This document shows, in pieces, positions 1-10,014 of a DNA stretch of 17,459 nt; positions within the stretch are counted from its first letter, which is position 1, and every line of letters begins with the position of its first letter. This DNA comes from Psychrobacter sp. (lineage in GTDB: Bacteria > Pseudomonadota > Gammaproteobacteria > Pseudomonadales > Moraxellaceae), in NCBI GenBank assembly GCA_012270355.1, contig JAAXIL010000172.1, positions 1 to 17,459 on the forward strand, read 5' to 3'. A program made the position numbers and the translations under genes. The notes under the pieces are model-generated. The model was not told the DNA's origin, searched no databases, and saw only the letters and a list, made by a program, of their open reading frames with translations.

Positions 1-811
<811 letters not shown>

Positions 812-902
812 CTAAAAATCTATTTATTTATCTAAACTTTAAAGTAATAAAAAAGGGCGAATATAATGAAGCGTCTGTCTTGAATGACTTTATTAACAAT
901 TG

Positions 903-1781
903 TTAAGATACTGCCGCTGCACCGCCAACAATTTCCGAAATTTCTCGGGTAATTGCTGCTTGTCGCAGTTTATTATAAACCAATTGCAGATCGTTGATGA
1001 GTTCTCCAGCATTATCAGTTGCTGCTTTCATCGCCACCATACGAGCTGATTGCTCAGAGGCAATATTTTCCATGATAGCCTGATACACAATCGACTCAAC
1101 GTAACGTCCCATCAAGCCGTCAATCAAGGTTTCGACATTCGGCTCATAGATATAATCCCAGCTTAAATCTGTGTCGATTGCCGAATGGGTATCGATGGCA
1201 TCTTCAGGCAAAGGCACAAGTTGATTAACCGTTGGCTTTTGCGTCATTGCATTGACAAACTTGTTATATACGACATAGATGCGATCAATATTACCTTTTG
1301 AGTAATCATCTAGCATCGCTTGCACAGGGGAATTAACTTGTTCGAAGGTTGGATTATCTCCGTAATCAGTCACCGCTGAGGTAACCTTACCCCCGAAGTT
1401 TTTGAAAAAGCCCACGCCTTTAGAACCAATCACCGCAAATTCTGCCTGCACGGATTGATTTTCAAAGTCTTTAACATGGTTCATCAAGGCTTTAAACAAG
1501 TTAATGTTTAGTCCACCTGCCAAGCCTCTATCTGAGGTCACAACCACATATCCCACTCGGGCGACCGAGCGACTTTCCATATACGGATGGCGATAGTCGC
1601 TTGAAGCTTGTACCAAGTGCGAAACCACACGTCGCATACTTTCAGCATAAGGACGACCCACTTCCATACGTTCTTGGGCCCGACGCATCTTACTGGCGGC
1701 AACCATCTGCATGGCACGCGTAATCTTCTGCGTGCTTTTAATACTGGTCACTTTTGCCCGAATTTCTTTTAAGCTTGCCAT
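903..1781 (-). CDS. atpG: ATP synthase F1 gamma subunit
   Basis: Gamma is the central rotor shaft of F1 and couples proton flow through the c-ring to the three beta catalytic sites. The protein has 292 residues (E. coli 287). The family's two conserved coiled-coil ends are plain: the N-terminus runs [11 protein letters not shown] then [16 protein letters not shown], and the C-terminal helix has [16 protein letters not shown] then [10 protein letters not shown]. Between them is the Rossmann-like domain with the conserved '[13 protein letters not shown]' stretch at about 80-93. The ATG at 1779-1781 has a GGAAC sequence upstream, a modest ribosome site. It lies 97 bp after atpA and 103 bp before atpD, in the usual A-G-D order. 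Nothing is missing or broken. Confidence 0.98.
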   Translation of the reverse strand: MASLKEIRAKVTSIKSTQKITRAMQMVAASKMRRAQERMEVGRPYAESMRRVVSHLVQASSDYRHPYMESRSVARVGYVVVTSDRGLAGGLNINLFKALMNHVKDFENQSVQAEFAVIGSKGVGFFKNFGGKVTSAVTDYGDNPTFEQVNSPVQAMLDDYSKGNIDRIYVVYNKFVNAMTQKPTVNQLVPLPEDAIDTHSAIDTDLSWDYIYEPNVETLIDGLMGRYVESIVYQAIMENIASEQSARMVAMKAATDNAGELINDLQLVYNKLRQAAITREISEIVGGAAAVS

Positions 1782-1878
1782 ACTTGTTCCGTATCAAAGC
1801 TAATTTTAATCTTTCAATGAAGTTGTAACGCCCATCAAAAGATATGAACTCAATGTATTACTAATAAACCCTACTTAA

Positions 1879-3423
1879 TTAAAAGGTATGATCTTTTAAG
1901 AAGGTTTCAACAGAGGATTTTAAGCGTCCAGCAATATCATCATTGTAGTTGGCGGTTTCATTGATTTCACGCATCAAATCACCTTGTTCATCCCACATAT
2001 AACGTAGGTAGGCTTCTTCAAATGCTCCAATTTTGTCAACAGGAATGTCTGCCAGATATCCCTCATTTGAAGCATAAATCACCGCAGCTTGTTCAGCTAC
2101 TGACATCGGCTGATATTGCTTCTGCTTCATGAGTTCGGTAACTCGCTCACCATGATCCAATTGTTTCTTAGTGGCATCATCCAAATCCGAAGCAAACTGA
2201 GCAAAGGCTGCCAATTCACGATATTGAGCCAAAGCGGTACGAATACCACCAGATAGCTTTTTAATAATCTTAGTTTGAGCAGAACCACCCACACGCGATA
2301 CCGAGATACCCGCATTCACCGCAGGGCGGATACCTGAGTTAAACAAACTAGACTCAAGGAAAATCTGACCATCAGTAATCGAAATCACGTTGGTCGGTAC
2401 GAATGCAGAGACGTCACCCGCTTGCGTTTCAATAATCGGCAAGGCAGTGAGTGAACCTGTTTGTCCTTTGACTTCACCATTCGTAAATTCTTCTACATAG
2501 TCCGCATTAACGCGAGAGGCACGCTCAAGCAAACGTGAGTGCAAGTAGAATACGTCACCTGGGTAGGCTTCACGACCTGGCGGACGGCGTAGCAATAATG
2601 AAATCTGACGATAGGCGACTGCTTGTTTTGATAAATCATCATAAACAATCAAGGCGTCTTCACCACGATCTCGGAAATACTCACCCATTGTACAGCCAGA
2701 ATAGGGGGCGATGTATTGCAATGCAGCAGGCTCAGAAGCCGAGGCAACCACGACGATGGTATAAGCCAATGCTCCAGTTTGTTCGAGCTTTCGTACCACA
2801 TTAGCGATGGTTGAACGTTTTTGTCCAATCGCAACGTATACACATTTAATACCAGACTCTTTCTGAGCAATAATGGCATCAATCGCTAAAGCCGTTTTAC
2901 CGGTTTGGCGGTCACCAATGATAAGCTCACGCTGACCCCGCCCGATCGGAATCATGGTATCCACCGCTTTATAACCTGTCATAACAGGCTGATCAACCGA
3001 TTGACGAGCGATAACCCCAGGGGCAATTTTTTCTACCTTATCGGTGAGTTTGGCATCAATTGGACCTTTCCCATCGATAGGGTTGCCCAAGGCATCAACC
3101 ACACGTCCTAAAAGCTCAGGACCGACAGGCACTTCTAAAATGCGACCTGTACAATAAGCCTTTTGACCTTCTTGTAGGTTTAGATAATCGCCTAGTACCA
3201 CGGCACCGACAGAGTCTTGCTCAAGGTTCAACGCCATACCATACACGTCACCTTCAAATTCAATCATCTCACCATACATGGCATCTTCAAGACCATGAAT
3301 CTGCACGATGCCATCAGAAACCTTGACAATCGTGCCTTCATTTTTAGCGGTAGCGTTAGTATCTAAGTTTTGAATACGCTCTTTAATCAGCTGGCTGATT
3401 TCAGCGGGATTCAATGGTTGCAT
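1879..3423 (-). CDS. atpA: ATP synthase F1 alpha subunit
   Basis: Alpha is the non-catalytic nucleotide-binding subunit that alternates with beta in the F1 hexamer. Its length of 514 residues matches E. coli (513). The N-terminal helix '[15 protein letters not shown]' is the segment that contacts delta. The P-loop GDRQTGKT is at 170-177, the '[20 protein letters not shown]' signature is at 282-301, and the arginine finger sits in '[11 protein letters not shown]' at Arg377 (E. coli alpha Arg376). The ATG at 3421-3423 is preceded by AAGGAAA at good spacing. The gap to atpH upstream is unusually long at 224 bp. No key residue is missing. Confidence 0.98.
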   Translation of the reverse strand: MQPLNPAEISQLIKERIQNLDTNATAKNEGTIVKVSDGIVQIHGLEDAMYGEMIEFEGDVYGMALNLEQDSVGAVVLGDYLNLQEGQKAYCTGRILEVPVGPELLGRVVDALGNPIDGKGPIDAKLTDKVEKIAPGVIARQSVDQPVMTGYKAVDTMIPIGRGQRELIIGDRQTGKTALAIDAIIAQKESGIKCVYVAIGQKRSTIANVVRKLEQTGALAYTIVVVASASEPAALQYIAPYSGCTMGEYFRDRGEDALIVYDDLSKQAVAYRQISLLLRRPPGREAYPGDVFYLHSRLLERASRVNADYVEEFTNGEVKGQTGSLTALPIIETQAGDVSAFVPTNVISITDGQIFLESSLFNSGIRPAVNAGISVSRVGGSAQTKIIKKLSGGIRTALAQYRELAAFAQFASDLDDATKKQLDHGERVTELMKQKQYQPMSVAEQAAVIYASNEGYLADIPVDKIGAFEEAYLRYMWDEQGDLMREINETANYNDDIAGRLKSSVETFLKDHTF

Positions 3424-3647
3424 GATATGGTTTCCTTAAAAATAGCGGCTTAATAATAAATGCGATACAAATGTAGTTTTAAAATGAAATAGAAGGATAA
3501 AAATCAATGAGTGGCAACGCAACTAAGCTATAACAACATTCAATGATGACAACGTCTAACAAACATCTAAGGCAGTTAACTGGGTCATAAGTTGTCTGGC
3601 AAGACTTAGAACAGCAATGAGTATTTACTAATTTATATTAGCTTAAA
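3424..3647 (-). other. Long atpH-atpA spacer
   Basis: This 224-bp spacer inside the ATP synthase operon holds no open reading frame longer than about 10 codons on the coding strand. It contains a short inverted repeat (CTAAT/ATTAG, loop of 4) just after the atpH stop. It also has a 6-bp inverted repeat GACAAC/GTTGTC (3548-3553 and 3591-3596) that encloses the palindrome CAGTTAACTG (3573-3582). None of these is strong enough to call as a terminator, and I found no convincing promoter. The atpA ribosome site AAGGAAA is at its downstream end. Confidence 0.5.
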
Positions 3648-4211
3648 TTATGCCGATGCCAATTGTGTTTTTAATTGCTTAAGTTTGCCTTTCACTGAAT
3701 CATCAACCACCTTATCACCAATCTTTATGGTTGCCCCAGCAATCAAACTGGCATCAACACTCTCTTGCAACACAACAGACGCGTTAAGCGATTGCTCAAG
3801 CCGATTTTGAATGAGTGTTCGCTGAGCTTCATCCATCGGAAAGGCAGTGGTGATATGTGCTTCAATTTGCTTATTTGACTTAGCACGGTACAGACGATAT
3901 TGCTCACTAATTTGTGGCAACAACGTTAAGCGATTGTTTTGTGCCAATTGTTCAAAAAAGTTTTGCACTGAACTATCAAAAGTGTCAGCTTCCGAAGCAG
4001 GTAACTGTTCACGAATCAACTCAGCAAGTAGCTGAGTTTTTTGACTTGCTCTAACAGCTGGATTACCCAAAAATTCAGCAAAGCTAGCATCACGCACTGT
4101 TTGACTGGCAATGCTTAATAAAGTCTCCCATTGAGACAATGCATTGCTTGCTTGAGCGTGGTCAAAAGCCGCCTTGGCATAAGGTCTTGCGAGCGTAGAT
4201 GGTTCTGCCAT
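3648..4211 (-). CDS. atpH: ATP synthase delta subunit (OSCP homologue)
   Basis: Delta joins the top of the F1 alpha-beta ring to the peripheral b-subunit stalk, forming part of the stator. The protein has 187 residues (E. coli 177). The N-terminal 'ARPYAKAAFDHAQ' matches the family's opening 'ARPYAKAAF', and the C-terminal part 'IAGATIKIGDKVVDDSVKGKLKQL' matches the conserved 'GG..i.iGd.viDgSv...L..l' end. The ATG at 4209-4211 has GAGGAC upstream at correct spacing. It lies between atpF (87 bp upstream) and atpA (224 bp downstream). Delta is the least conserved F1 subunit, so the modest length difference is normal. Confidence 0.96.
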   Translation of the reverse strand: MAEPSTLARPYAKAAFDHAQASNALSQWETLLSIASQTVRDASFAEFLGNPAVRASQKTQLLAELIREQLPASEADTFDSSVQNFFEQLAQNNRLTLLPQISEQYRLYRAKSNKQIEAHITTAFPMDEAQRTLIQNRLEQSLNASVVLQESVDASLIAGATIKIGDKVVDDSVKGKLKQLKTQLASA

Positions 4212-4271
4212 AGTGTCCTCAAAATAATAATGTCTTCATACGAAGATCATCAAATGAATACCATCATCAAT

Positions 4272-4296
4272 AGTCATTCTATCAATCTTAATGACT
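4272..4296 (-). repeat. Inverted repeat just after the atpF stop codon
   Basis: A perfect 7-bp inverted repeat (AGTCATT at 4272-4278, AATGACT at 4290-4296) with an 11-nt loop begins two bases after the atpF stop codon on the coding strand. No T-run follows it, so it is not a classical terminator. It could be an mRNA-stabilising or processing hairpin between atpF and atpH. Chance occurrence in AT-rich spacer DNA is possible. Confidence 0.4.
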
Positions 4297-4298
4297 CA

Positions 4299-4769
4299 TT
4301 AAAGCTTGGCTGCCAACTGATTAAGCATAGCAGCATGTTGATTGGCGTCCACTTTTTCTTGCAAAATTTTCTCTGCCCCAAGCACAGCCAATTCTGCCAC
4401 TTGTCCACGCAATGATTCACGGGCTTGATTGACTTCTAGGTTGATCGATTCACGAGCTTGCTCGCGAATACGTTCACCTTCTTGTTGAGCTTGTATCTTA
4501 GCGTCTTCAATCAACTGGTTGGCACTTTTATTCGCCTGCTCAATGAGCGCCGCCGCTTTTACTTTAGCAGCACTCAACTCTTCTTCCGCAGACTGCTCTG
4601 CCTCGACCAAGTCTGCCTTTGCTTTTTCAGCCGCGTTCAAGCCATCTTCGATTTTGCTTTGTCGTTCGTTGATTGCCCCCATCAATTGAGGCCATACAAA
4701 CTTCATGCAAAAGGCGACAAAAATGGCAAAGGCAATCGACTGACCAATTAAGGTTGCATTAATGTTCAC
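4299..4769 (-). CDS. atpF: ATP synthase F0 b subunit (GTG start)
   Basis: Subunit b forms the dimeric peripheral stalk that holds F1 against the turning c-ring. Its length of 156 residues equals E. coli b. One N-terminal membrane helix spans about residues 8-27 ('[19 protein letters not shown]'), followed by a long charged, alanine/glutamate-rich helix typical of the b-dimer coiled coil and ending 'AKL'. The start is GTG at 4767-4769, preceded by GAGGTG at good spacing. The only nearby ATG (five bases upstream) is in another frame and hits TGA after two codons, so GTG is the right choice. The start '[10 protein letters not shown]' closely parallels the E. coli N-terminus. Confidence 0.96.
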   Translation of the reverse strand: MNINATLIGQSIAFAIFVAFCMKFVWPQLMGAINERQSKIEDGLNAAEKAKADLVEAEQSAEEELSAAKVKAAALIEQANKSANQLIEDAKIQAQQEGERIREQARESINLEVNQARESLRGQVAELAVLGAEKILQEKVDANQHAAMLNQLAAKL

Positions 4770-4804
4770 AACATCACCTCGTTAGTTAATAGATATCAAT
4801 AGCT

Positions 4805-4881
4805 TTGGTTTGAGTAGGATAATTAAATTTAACCAAGCAAAATTTATACACTGGGTCAATTACTAATATCCTACCAACCAA
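4805..4881 (-). promoter_or_regulatory. Long intercistronic hairpin between atpE and atpF
   Basis: On the transcribed strand the sequence folds into a three-part stem that begins 12 nt after the atpE stop. The outer stem is 6 bp (TTGGTT 4805-4810 with AACCAA 4876-4881). The middle is 8 bp (GTAGGATA 4814-4821 with TATCCTAC 4867-4874), separated by a 3/1 internal loop. An inner 6-bp stem (4829-4834 with 4854-4859) includes one G-U wobble that pairs only in the minus-strand RNA. There is no T-run, so it is not an intrinsic terminator. A stem protecting the 3' end of the atpE message would fit the high demand for subunit c; that role is inferred. Confidence 0.6.
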
Positions 4882-4893
4882 TCTTGATGAACA

Positions 4894-5178
<285 letters not shown>

Positions 5179-5195
5179 TTAAATGTCGGTACGGG

Positions 5196-6095
<900 letters not shown>

Positions 6096-6127
6096 TTACA
6101 ATAGTGATTGATGAAAAGCATTGGGTT

Positions 6128-6152
6128 AAAAAAAATGACCACAAACAGGTCA
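6128..6152 (-). terminator. Terminator-like hairpin in the atp leader (possible attenuator)
   Basis: On the minus strand a 5-bp stem TGACC/GGTCA (6148-6152 with 6136-6140) with a 7-nt loop is followed at once by eight T (6135-6128). It lies between the predicted atp promoter and the atpB start, 44 bases before the ATG. The stem is short, so termination would be weak or conditional. It may instead be an operator, since TGACC-N7-GGTCA is also a DNA dyad. Confidence 0.35.
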
Positions 6153-6233
6153 AATTCAAATTTTTGCAGTTAATTCCGCACGATTTTTTGTCTTTATCTA
6201 GCTGATTTAGAGTCTGTACTCAAAAGTCCCGCT

Positions 6234-6262
6234 ATCATAATGCAGGCTAGAGGTTCTGTAAA
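6234..6262 (-). promoter_or_regulatory. Predicted sigma70 promoter for atpB-E-F-H-A-G-D
   Basis: On the minus strand, -35 TTTACA (6257-6262) and -10 TATGAT (6234-6239) are separated by exactly 17 bp; each differs from consensus at one position. Transcription would begin near 6227 and give a leader of about 144 nt before atpB. This would let the structural genes be expressed independently of atpI. Confidence 0.65.
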
Positions 6263-6405
6263 GGTTTGTTTGCTGTATTAAAGGGATTTCTACCCGTTGG
6301 TTTTACTTCGCTACTATCTTTAAGGTTGGCATGATAATTGCTATAAATTTTTATTTACGAATTGTTTTATATCTCAAAGCTTATAATTGCGTGGTTATTT
6401 ACAAA

Positions 6406-6849
6406 TCATTTATTCAGATACGCCATTATCACAAGCGTAATGAGTTGCATGACGGCATATCCCAGCAAGGTCGCCCATGTCAAAATCGGTGCGACAAGAC
6501 TAAAAATGATAGCAAATCCAATAAGCGTCACTATCCACTTCACACCTTGCCCAACGTACATACCACGCACCATGCTTTTATTCGTGGTTTGACTGAGCGT
6601 ACGTTTTGCGGTGCTCGACGCAATTACTGTAAATAGGGTTTGCGATAGCCAGCTCAAGCTTGCCCCAAGTGCCATGCTTTTACTCAATAAAGCCTGCTCT
6701 GCCATACCTAAGGCAACATAATCTAGCAAGGCCGCCATGACAATCAGACCAAGCAATACCCATGTCTGCCAGCGAAACTGCTTTTTAAGATGCCCGATAC
6801 GTTGCTGTCGCCTTTCAGAACGTCGCAAAACGGGGGACGGCGATGGCAT
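6406..6849 (-). CDS. atpI: ATP synthase assembly protein I
   Basis: AtpI is a small membrane protein encoded at the head of many atp operons. It is not part of the finished enzyme and is thought to help assemble the c-ring or deliver ions. The protein has 147 residues (E. coli 126), with a basic, hydrophilic N-terminus (1-27) and four hydrophobic segments at about 30-48, 60-78, 98-118 and 120-144. The 'YVGQGVKWIVTLIGFAIIF' stretch corresponds to the family's conserved segment with a lysine near the third helix. The ATG at 6847-6849 lacks a clear ribosome site. Position upstream of atpB supports the call; AtpI sequences diverge greatly, so identity rests partly on context. Confidence 0.88.
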   Translation of the reverse strand: MPSPSPVLRRSERRQQRIGHLKKQFRWQTWVLLGLIVMAALLDYVALGMAEQALLSKSMALGASLSWLSQTLFTVIASSTAKRTLSQTTNKSMVRGMYVGQGVKWIVTLIGFAIIFSLVAPILTWATLLGYAVMQLITLVIMAYLNK

Positions 6850-6869
6850 ACGCTAATTACTCATGACAT

Positions 6870-6884
6870 TTTTGTGACACAAAA
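6870..6884. promoter_or_regulatory. Perfect palindrome in the atpI initiation region
   Basis: TTTTGTG and CACAAAA form 7-bp arms around a single central base. The site lies just downstream of the -10 of the predicted atpI promoter, about +2 to +16 of the expected transcript. A one-base centre is too tight for a full RNA hairpin, so a protein-binding operator is the likelier reading. I cannot name the regulator. Confidence 0.4.
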
Positions 6885-6892
6885 CGCCAATT

Positions 6893-6921
6893 ATTATAGG
6901 TAGGACGGCTACTTTTCGCAA
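6893..6921 (-). promoter_or_regulatory. Predicted sigma70 promoter for atpI
   Basis: On the minus strand, -35 TTGCGA (6916-6921) and a perfect -10 TATAAT (6893-6898) are 17 bp apart. Initiation near 6886 would give a leader of about 37 nt. It lies between nnrD and atpI, showing that atpI need not depend on nnrD transcription. Confidence 0.65.
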
Positions 6922-6969
6922 GTTGAAACGTCTAATTTTATACGTTTTTTTTCGTTTAAAATCCGTCCT
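6902..6969. repeat. Nested inverted repeats upstream of atpI
   Basis: An outer 7-bp repeat (AGGACGG 6902-6908, CCGTCCT 6963-6969) encloses an inner 6-bp repeat (AAACGT 6926-6931, ACGTTT 6942-6947). The inner repeat runs into a T-run on the plus strand, though no plus-strand gene precedes it. The outer left arm overlaps the atpI promoter spacer. It may be part of the nnrD transcript end or a DNA-binding region. Confidence 0.3.
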
Positions 6970-7042
6970 TACAATACTTTTTAGCGATACGGTTTTGTTG
7001 ATGTGCTTAAAGATTTGGTTTTATGTCAGCTTCGCGTTTTTT

Positions 7043-8761
7043 CTAATCTCTTTTTGCTAAACTCAAAGCCATCATCGACGCATCCAAACCATACTCGCCG
7101 ACTTCTTTTGCCAACATATCGCCTGCCTGGCCGTGCATCAGCACCGCTTGGCGTAGGGTTCGGCACGAGGCTGGTAATGCAGATTGAGCCAATAGCCCCG
7201 ATGATATGCCTGATAGCACGTCACCCATGCCTGCCGTCGCCATGCCTGCATTGCCGACGTCACAGACATAACTGTTGTCATTCTCTACCACGATTGAGCC
7301 TGCCCCTTTTAATAGCCATGCCCCGCCAAACTTATCCGCAAGTGTTTTTATGGCAGACAGTCGGTCTTGTTCGACGTCTCTTGCTGACTTATTAAGTAGT
7401 CTCCCTGCTTCACCGCTGTGTGGCGTAAAATAAATGGTGTGCTTGGTAGCATATGCTTTTAATTCACCCAACAACGCTTCGTTCTCTTGCGTCAGTGTGG
7501 CTAAATGATATAGCCCATCCGCATCAATCACCAAGTCTAAACCTGCATCCCTGCCTGCCTGCAAGTACGCTTGAAAAATTGCCTGGCTGTGTTCATCTCG
7601 CCCCAGTCCCATACCAATTGCCATCACGTCGCAACTGGCAATTAAATCCAATGTGGCATCAGACAGTTTAATAGTTGCGGACGTGTTATTCTCGGCGGTG
7701 TTATTCTTAGTATTGTCCTCACCGCTATCATTATGCTCTTGTGCATTAGACTTTTTTGGCAACGTCATTACCATCGCTTGCGGGGTGCGAGAGAGCAGGC
7801 TTGAGTGAAACGCCTCATGACAAGCCACCGTCACTTTGCCCACCCCGACCGCAAAACATGCCTCGCTTGACATCATCACCGCCCCACCCATACCTTGCCC
7901 ACTCGTCTGCCGATTACCCCCAACGATTAACACATGTCCGAAACTGCCTTTGTGCGTGTCATTCATTCGTTTCGGTAGCGTTTTTGGTTTAGTAAGTAGC
8001 CAAGCGTCGGGCACAAAGGAAACAGTCGAAATTGGTATTAGTGGCATGTCTATCACTTGCCCAGCACAGTCTTTGCCCGATTTGGTATGCAAACCTAATT
8101 TTCGAGCAAGCACGCATAATGTAGCATCGGCGTGAATCGCAATGGGCTGATCATCTTCATTCGTATAGACCCTGCCCGTGCTGGCATTTAAGCCACTCGG
8201 CACGTCCACCGCAATGACGGTTGCCCCGCTTTGCTGTGCTTGATTGATGCCTCGAATGGCATTGGCATACTCGCCCGTTGGCACACGGGATAAACCAATG
8301 CCAAATAGAGCGTCAATAATCAAGTCAGGTCGGTAATGCTTACCAAACGTGTTATGTTGCCCCGCTACAAACGCTTGCGATGACACACCTGCTTCAATGG
8401 CGTATTGTTTGGCACGCTGACTGTCTGGTGTTGAAGGTTCGGCAACTTCAATCACTTGTATGTCAAATAATGGTTCATCATTTGGCTTATGGGTCAACTC
8501 GTACAAATATTGAGCAATGCACCAGCCATCCCCACCATTGTTACCTGCCCCCGTCCAGATGTGAATGGTCACAGCTGATGAATGAGCATGGCTTTGTACA
8601 AGCGAAGGCAAATGCTGATAAATCCAGTTTGCCATGCCCCACGAGGCTTGTTGCATGAGGGCATAGCTGTCATTGCCTGCCTCAAACCACGCTTGCTCAA
8701 TGGCGTAGATTTTTTTAGCGATGTATAAAGGAATGGGCTGATGGGATGGGTAAGCAGTCAT
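7043..8761 (-). CDS. nnrD: Bifunctional NAD(P)H-hydrate epimerase/dehydratase
   Basis: This enzyme repairs damaged NADH and NADPH hydrates. The N-terminal YjeF domain interconverts the R and S hydrates, and the C-terminal ribokinase-like domain dehydrates the S form using ADP. The protein has 572 residues (E. coli about 515). The epimerase domain shows NNGGDG at 74-79 and VDVPSGLN at 185-192. The dehydratase domain shows KGSFGHVLIVGGN at 271-283, DADGL at 413-417, TPHSGEAGRL at 446-455 and the nucleotide-site GNAGMATAGMGDVLSG at 503-518. Residues about 336-362 are an asparagine/threonine/acid-rich insertion built on a 15-bp tandem repeat. The ATG at 8759-8761 follows GAGA. It is divergent from queG with a 74-bp gap. 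Confidence 0.95.
   Translation of the reverse strand: MTAYPSHQPIPLYIAKKIYAIEQAWFEAGNDSYALMQQASWGMANWIYQHLPSLVQSHAHSSAVTIHIWTGAGNNGGDGWCIAQYLYELTHKPNDEPLFDIQVIEVAEPSTPDSQRAKQYAIEAGVSSQAFVAGQHNTFGKHYRPDLIIDALFGIGLSRVPTGEYANAIRGINQAQQSGATVIAVDVPSGLNASTGRVYTNEDDQPIAIHADATLCVLARKLGLHTKSGKDCAGQVIDMPLIPISTVSFVPDAWLLTKPKTLPKRMNDTHKGSFGHVLIVGGNRQTSGQGMGGAVMMSSEACFAVGVGKVTVACHEAFHSSLLSRTPQAMVMTLPKKSNAQEHNDSGEDNTKNNTAENNTSATIKLSDATLDLIASCDVMAIGMGLGRDEHSQAIFQAYLQAGRDAGLDLVIDADGLYHLATLTQENEALLGELKAYATKHTIYFTPHSGEAGRLLNKSARDVEQDRLSAIKTLADKFGGAWLLKGAGSIVVENDNSYVCDVGNAGMATAGMGDVLSGISSGLLAQSALPASCRTLRQAVLMHGQAGDMLAKEVGEYGLDASMMALSLAKRD
7683..7727. repeat. Degenerate 15-bp tandem repeat inside nnrD
   Basis: Two adjacent 15-bp units share GTGTTATTCT (7683-7692 and 7698-7707), and a third, degenerate unit follows (7713-7727). 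On the coding strand they encode SGEDN, TKNNT, AENNT, a five-residue repeat in a linker before the hydrate-dehydratase core's 'ATIKLSD'. The unit length is a multiple of three, so copy-number change would keep the frame. Confidence 0.6.
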
Positions 8762-8835
8762 GGGATTCTCAATATAAATATACCAAGATAGGTTATCATA
8801 ATTGAAAGTTTTTTCGTTTATCTACCTGCCATTTT

Positions 8836-10014
8836 ATGTCCAAAATCCCAACCCATACTCTATCCCATTCAAACCACGATGCCAGCTTTGCTGTTACCAG
8901 CTTTAATAATGCTGAATCGGTAAAGGCGTGGATTCGGGCAGAGGCTCGGGCGTTAGGGTTTGGCGATTGTGGGTTTGTAAGCGTCGATAATCCGTTGTTT
9001 GCCAAACAAATGGATGCCCTAAACACATGGTTGGCAGATGGGATGCACGGGCAGATGGCATTTTTAGAACAGCATCATGATAAACGAGCTAATCCTGCCC
9101 TGCTGGTCGAAGGCACTCGCACGATTGTGTCGGTGCGGATGAACTATCTGCAAGACGTACCAAAACCTCGCACCGTTGCCGACGACGAACTACCCAATCA
9201 TGACATAATCGCTCGTTATGCTCGGGTACGAGACTATCACAAGGTCATGCGGTCACGCTTAAAAAAACTGGCGAAACGCATCGAAACCATGCTACCGAAC
9301 TGGCAGGGACTTGATGTCGGGGCGGATATGCCCTTTGTGTTTCGCCCGTTTAGCGACTCTGCCCCCATTTTTGAGCGTCCGCTTGCTGATGAGGCAGGCT
9401 TGGGTTGGACGGGCAAGCATACCTTGCTGATTAACCGTGAGGCAGGGTATTTTTTTGTGTTAGGTGAGTTATTTTTAAGCCTGAGTTTGCCCGAAGATGC
9501 CCCTGTTAGTGAGCATTGTGGCAGTTGCTTTGCCTGTGCCAAGGTTTGCCCCACTGATGCGATTGTCGCCCCTTATCAACTGGATGCTCGGGCTTGTATT
9601 TCGTACTTGACGATTGAGCACGAGGGAATAATCGACGAGAAATATCGGCGGGCGATGGGCAATCGAGTATTTGGTTGTGATGACTGTCAGCTGATTTGCC
9701 CTTGGAATCGCTATGCCAAAACCACGACAGTCAGCGACTTTCATGCTCGGCATGGATTGGATAACCGCACACTATTGGATTTGTGGCAATGGTCTGAAGA
9801 TGAGTTTTTAAGCCATACAGAAGGCAGTCCCATCAGGCGTACCGGATACGTTAATTTTTTACGGAATTTGGCAATAGGTATCGGCAACGCCCCATTTCAT
9901 GTCGATAATCTGACTCAATTGAAAGCCCGTCTGGGACAACACGGAGATATGCTTGATGAGCATATACTCTGGGCGATAGACGAACAAACCTCTAAAGAAA
10001 AACATAACGCATAA
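8836..10014 (+). CDS. queG: Epoxyqueuosine reductase
   Basis: QueG reduces epoxyqueuosine to queuosine in the wobble position of GUN-anticodon tRNAs, using cobalamin and two [4Fe-4S] clusters. The protein has 392 residues (E. coli 379). The conserved 'SVRMNYL' is at 99-105, 'DYHKVMRSRLKKL' at 133-145, and 'DSAPIFERPLA' at 174-184 with an Asp that I take to be the catalytic acid. Cluster cysteines are Cys228, 231, 234 and 238 (CGSCFACAKVC) and Cys281, 284 and 288 (CDDCQLIC), with Cys254 between them. The ATG at 8836 has no good ribosome site, but no other start exists before residue 60. The N-terminus is about 15 residues longer than in E. coli. It converges on kbp. Confidence 0.96.
   Translation: MSKIPTHTLSHSNHDASFAVTSFNNAESVKAWIRAEARALGFGDCGFVSVDNPLFAKQMDALNTWLADGMHGQMAFLEQHHDKRANPALLVEGTRTIVSVRMNYLQDVPKPRTVADDELPNHDIIARYARVRDYHKVMRSRLKKLAKRIETMLPNWQGLDVGADMPFVFRPFSDSAPIFERPLADEAGLGWTGKHTLLINREAGYFFVLGELFLSLSLPEDAPVSEHCGSCFACAKVCPTDAIVAPYQLDARACISYLTIEHEGIIDEKYRRAMGNRVFGCDDCQLICPWNRYAKTTTVSDFHARHGLDNRTLLDLWQWSEDEFLSHTEGSPIRRTGYVNFLRNLAIGIGNAPFHVDNLTQLKARLGQHGDMLDEHILWAIDEQTSKEKHNA

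Noticed and set aside
893..906. Perfect 14-bp palindrome TTAACAATTGTTAA over the atpG stop codon
   Set aside because: About one such palindrome is expected by chance in a window this size, more so in AT-rich DNA; no T-run or promoter lies beside it.
6331..6636. Plus-strand open frames over atpI and its downstream spacer
   Set aside because: They are antisense to atpI, lack ribosome sites and show no recognisable protein pattern.
7453..8658. Several plus-strand open frames opposite nnrD
   Set aside because: Shadows of the nnrD frame; composition is proline/cysteine/histidine-rich as expected from antisense reading, with no motifs.
8762..8835. Divergent promoters between nnrD and queG
   Set aside because: Several -10-like boxes exist in this AT-rich 74-bp gap, but none has a -35 at proper spacing on either strand, so no call is made.
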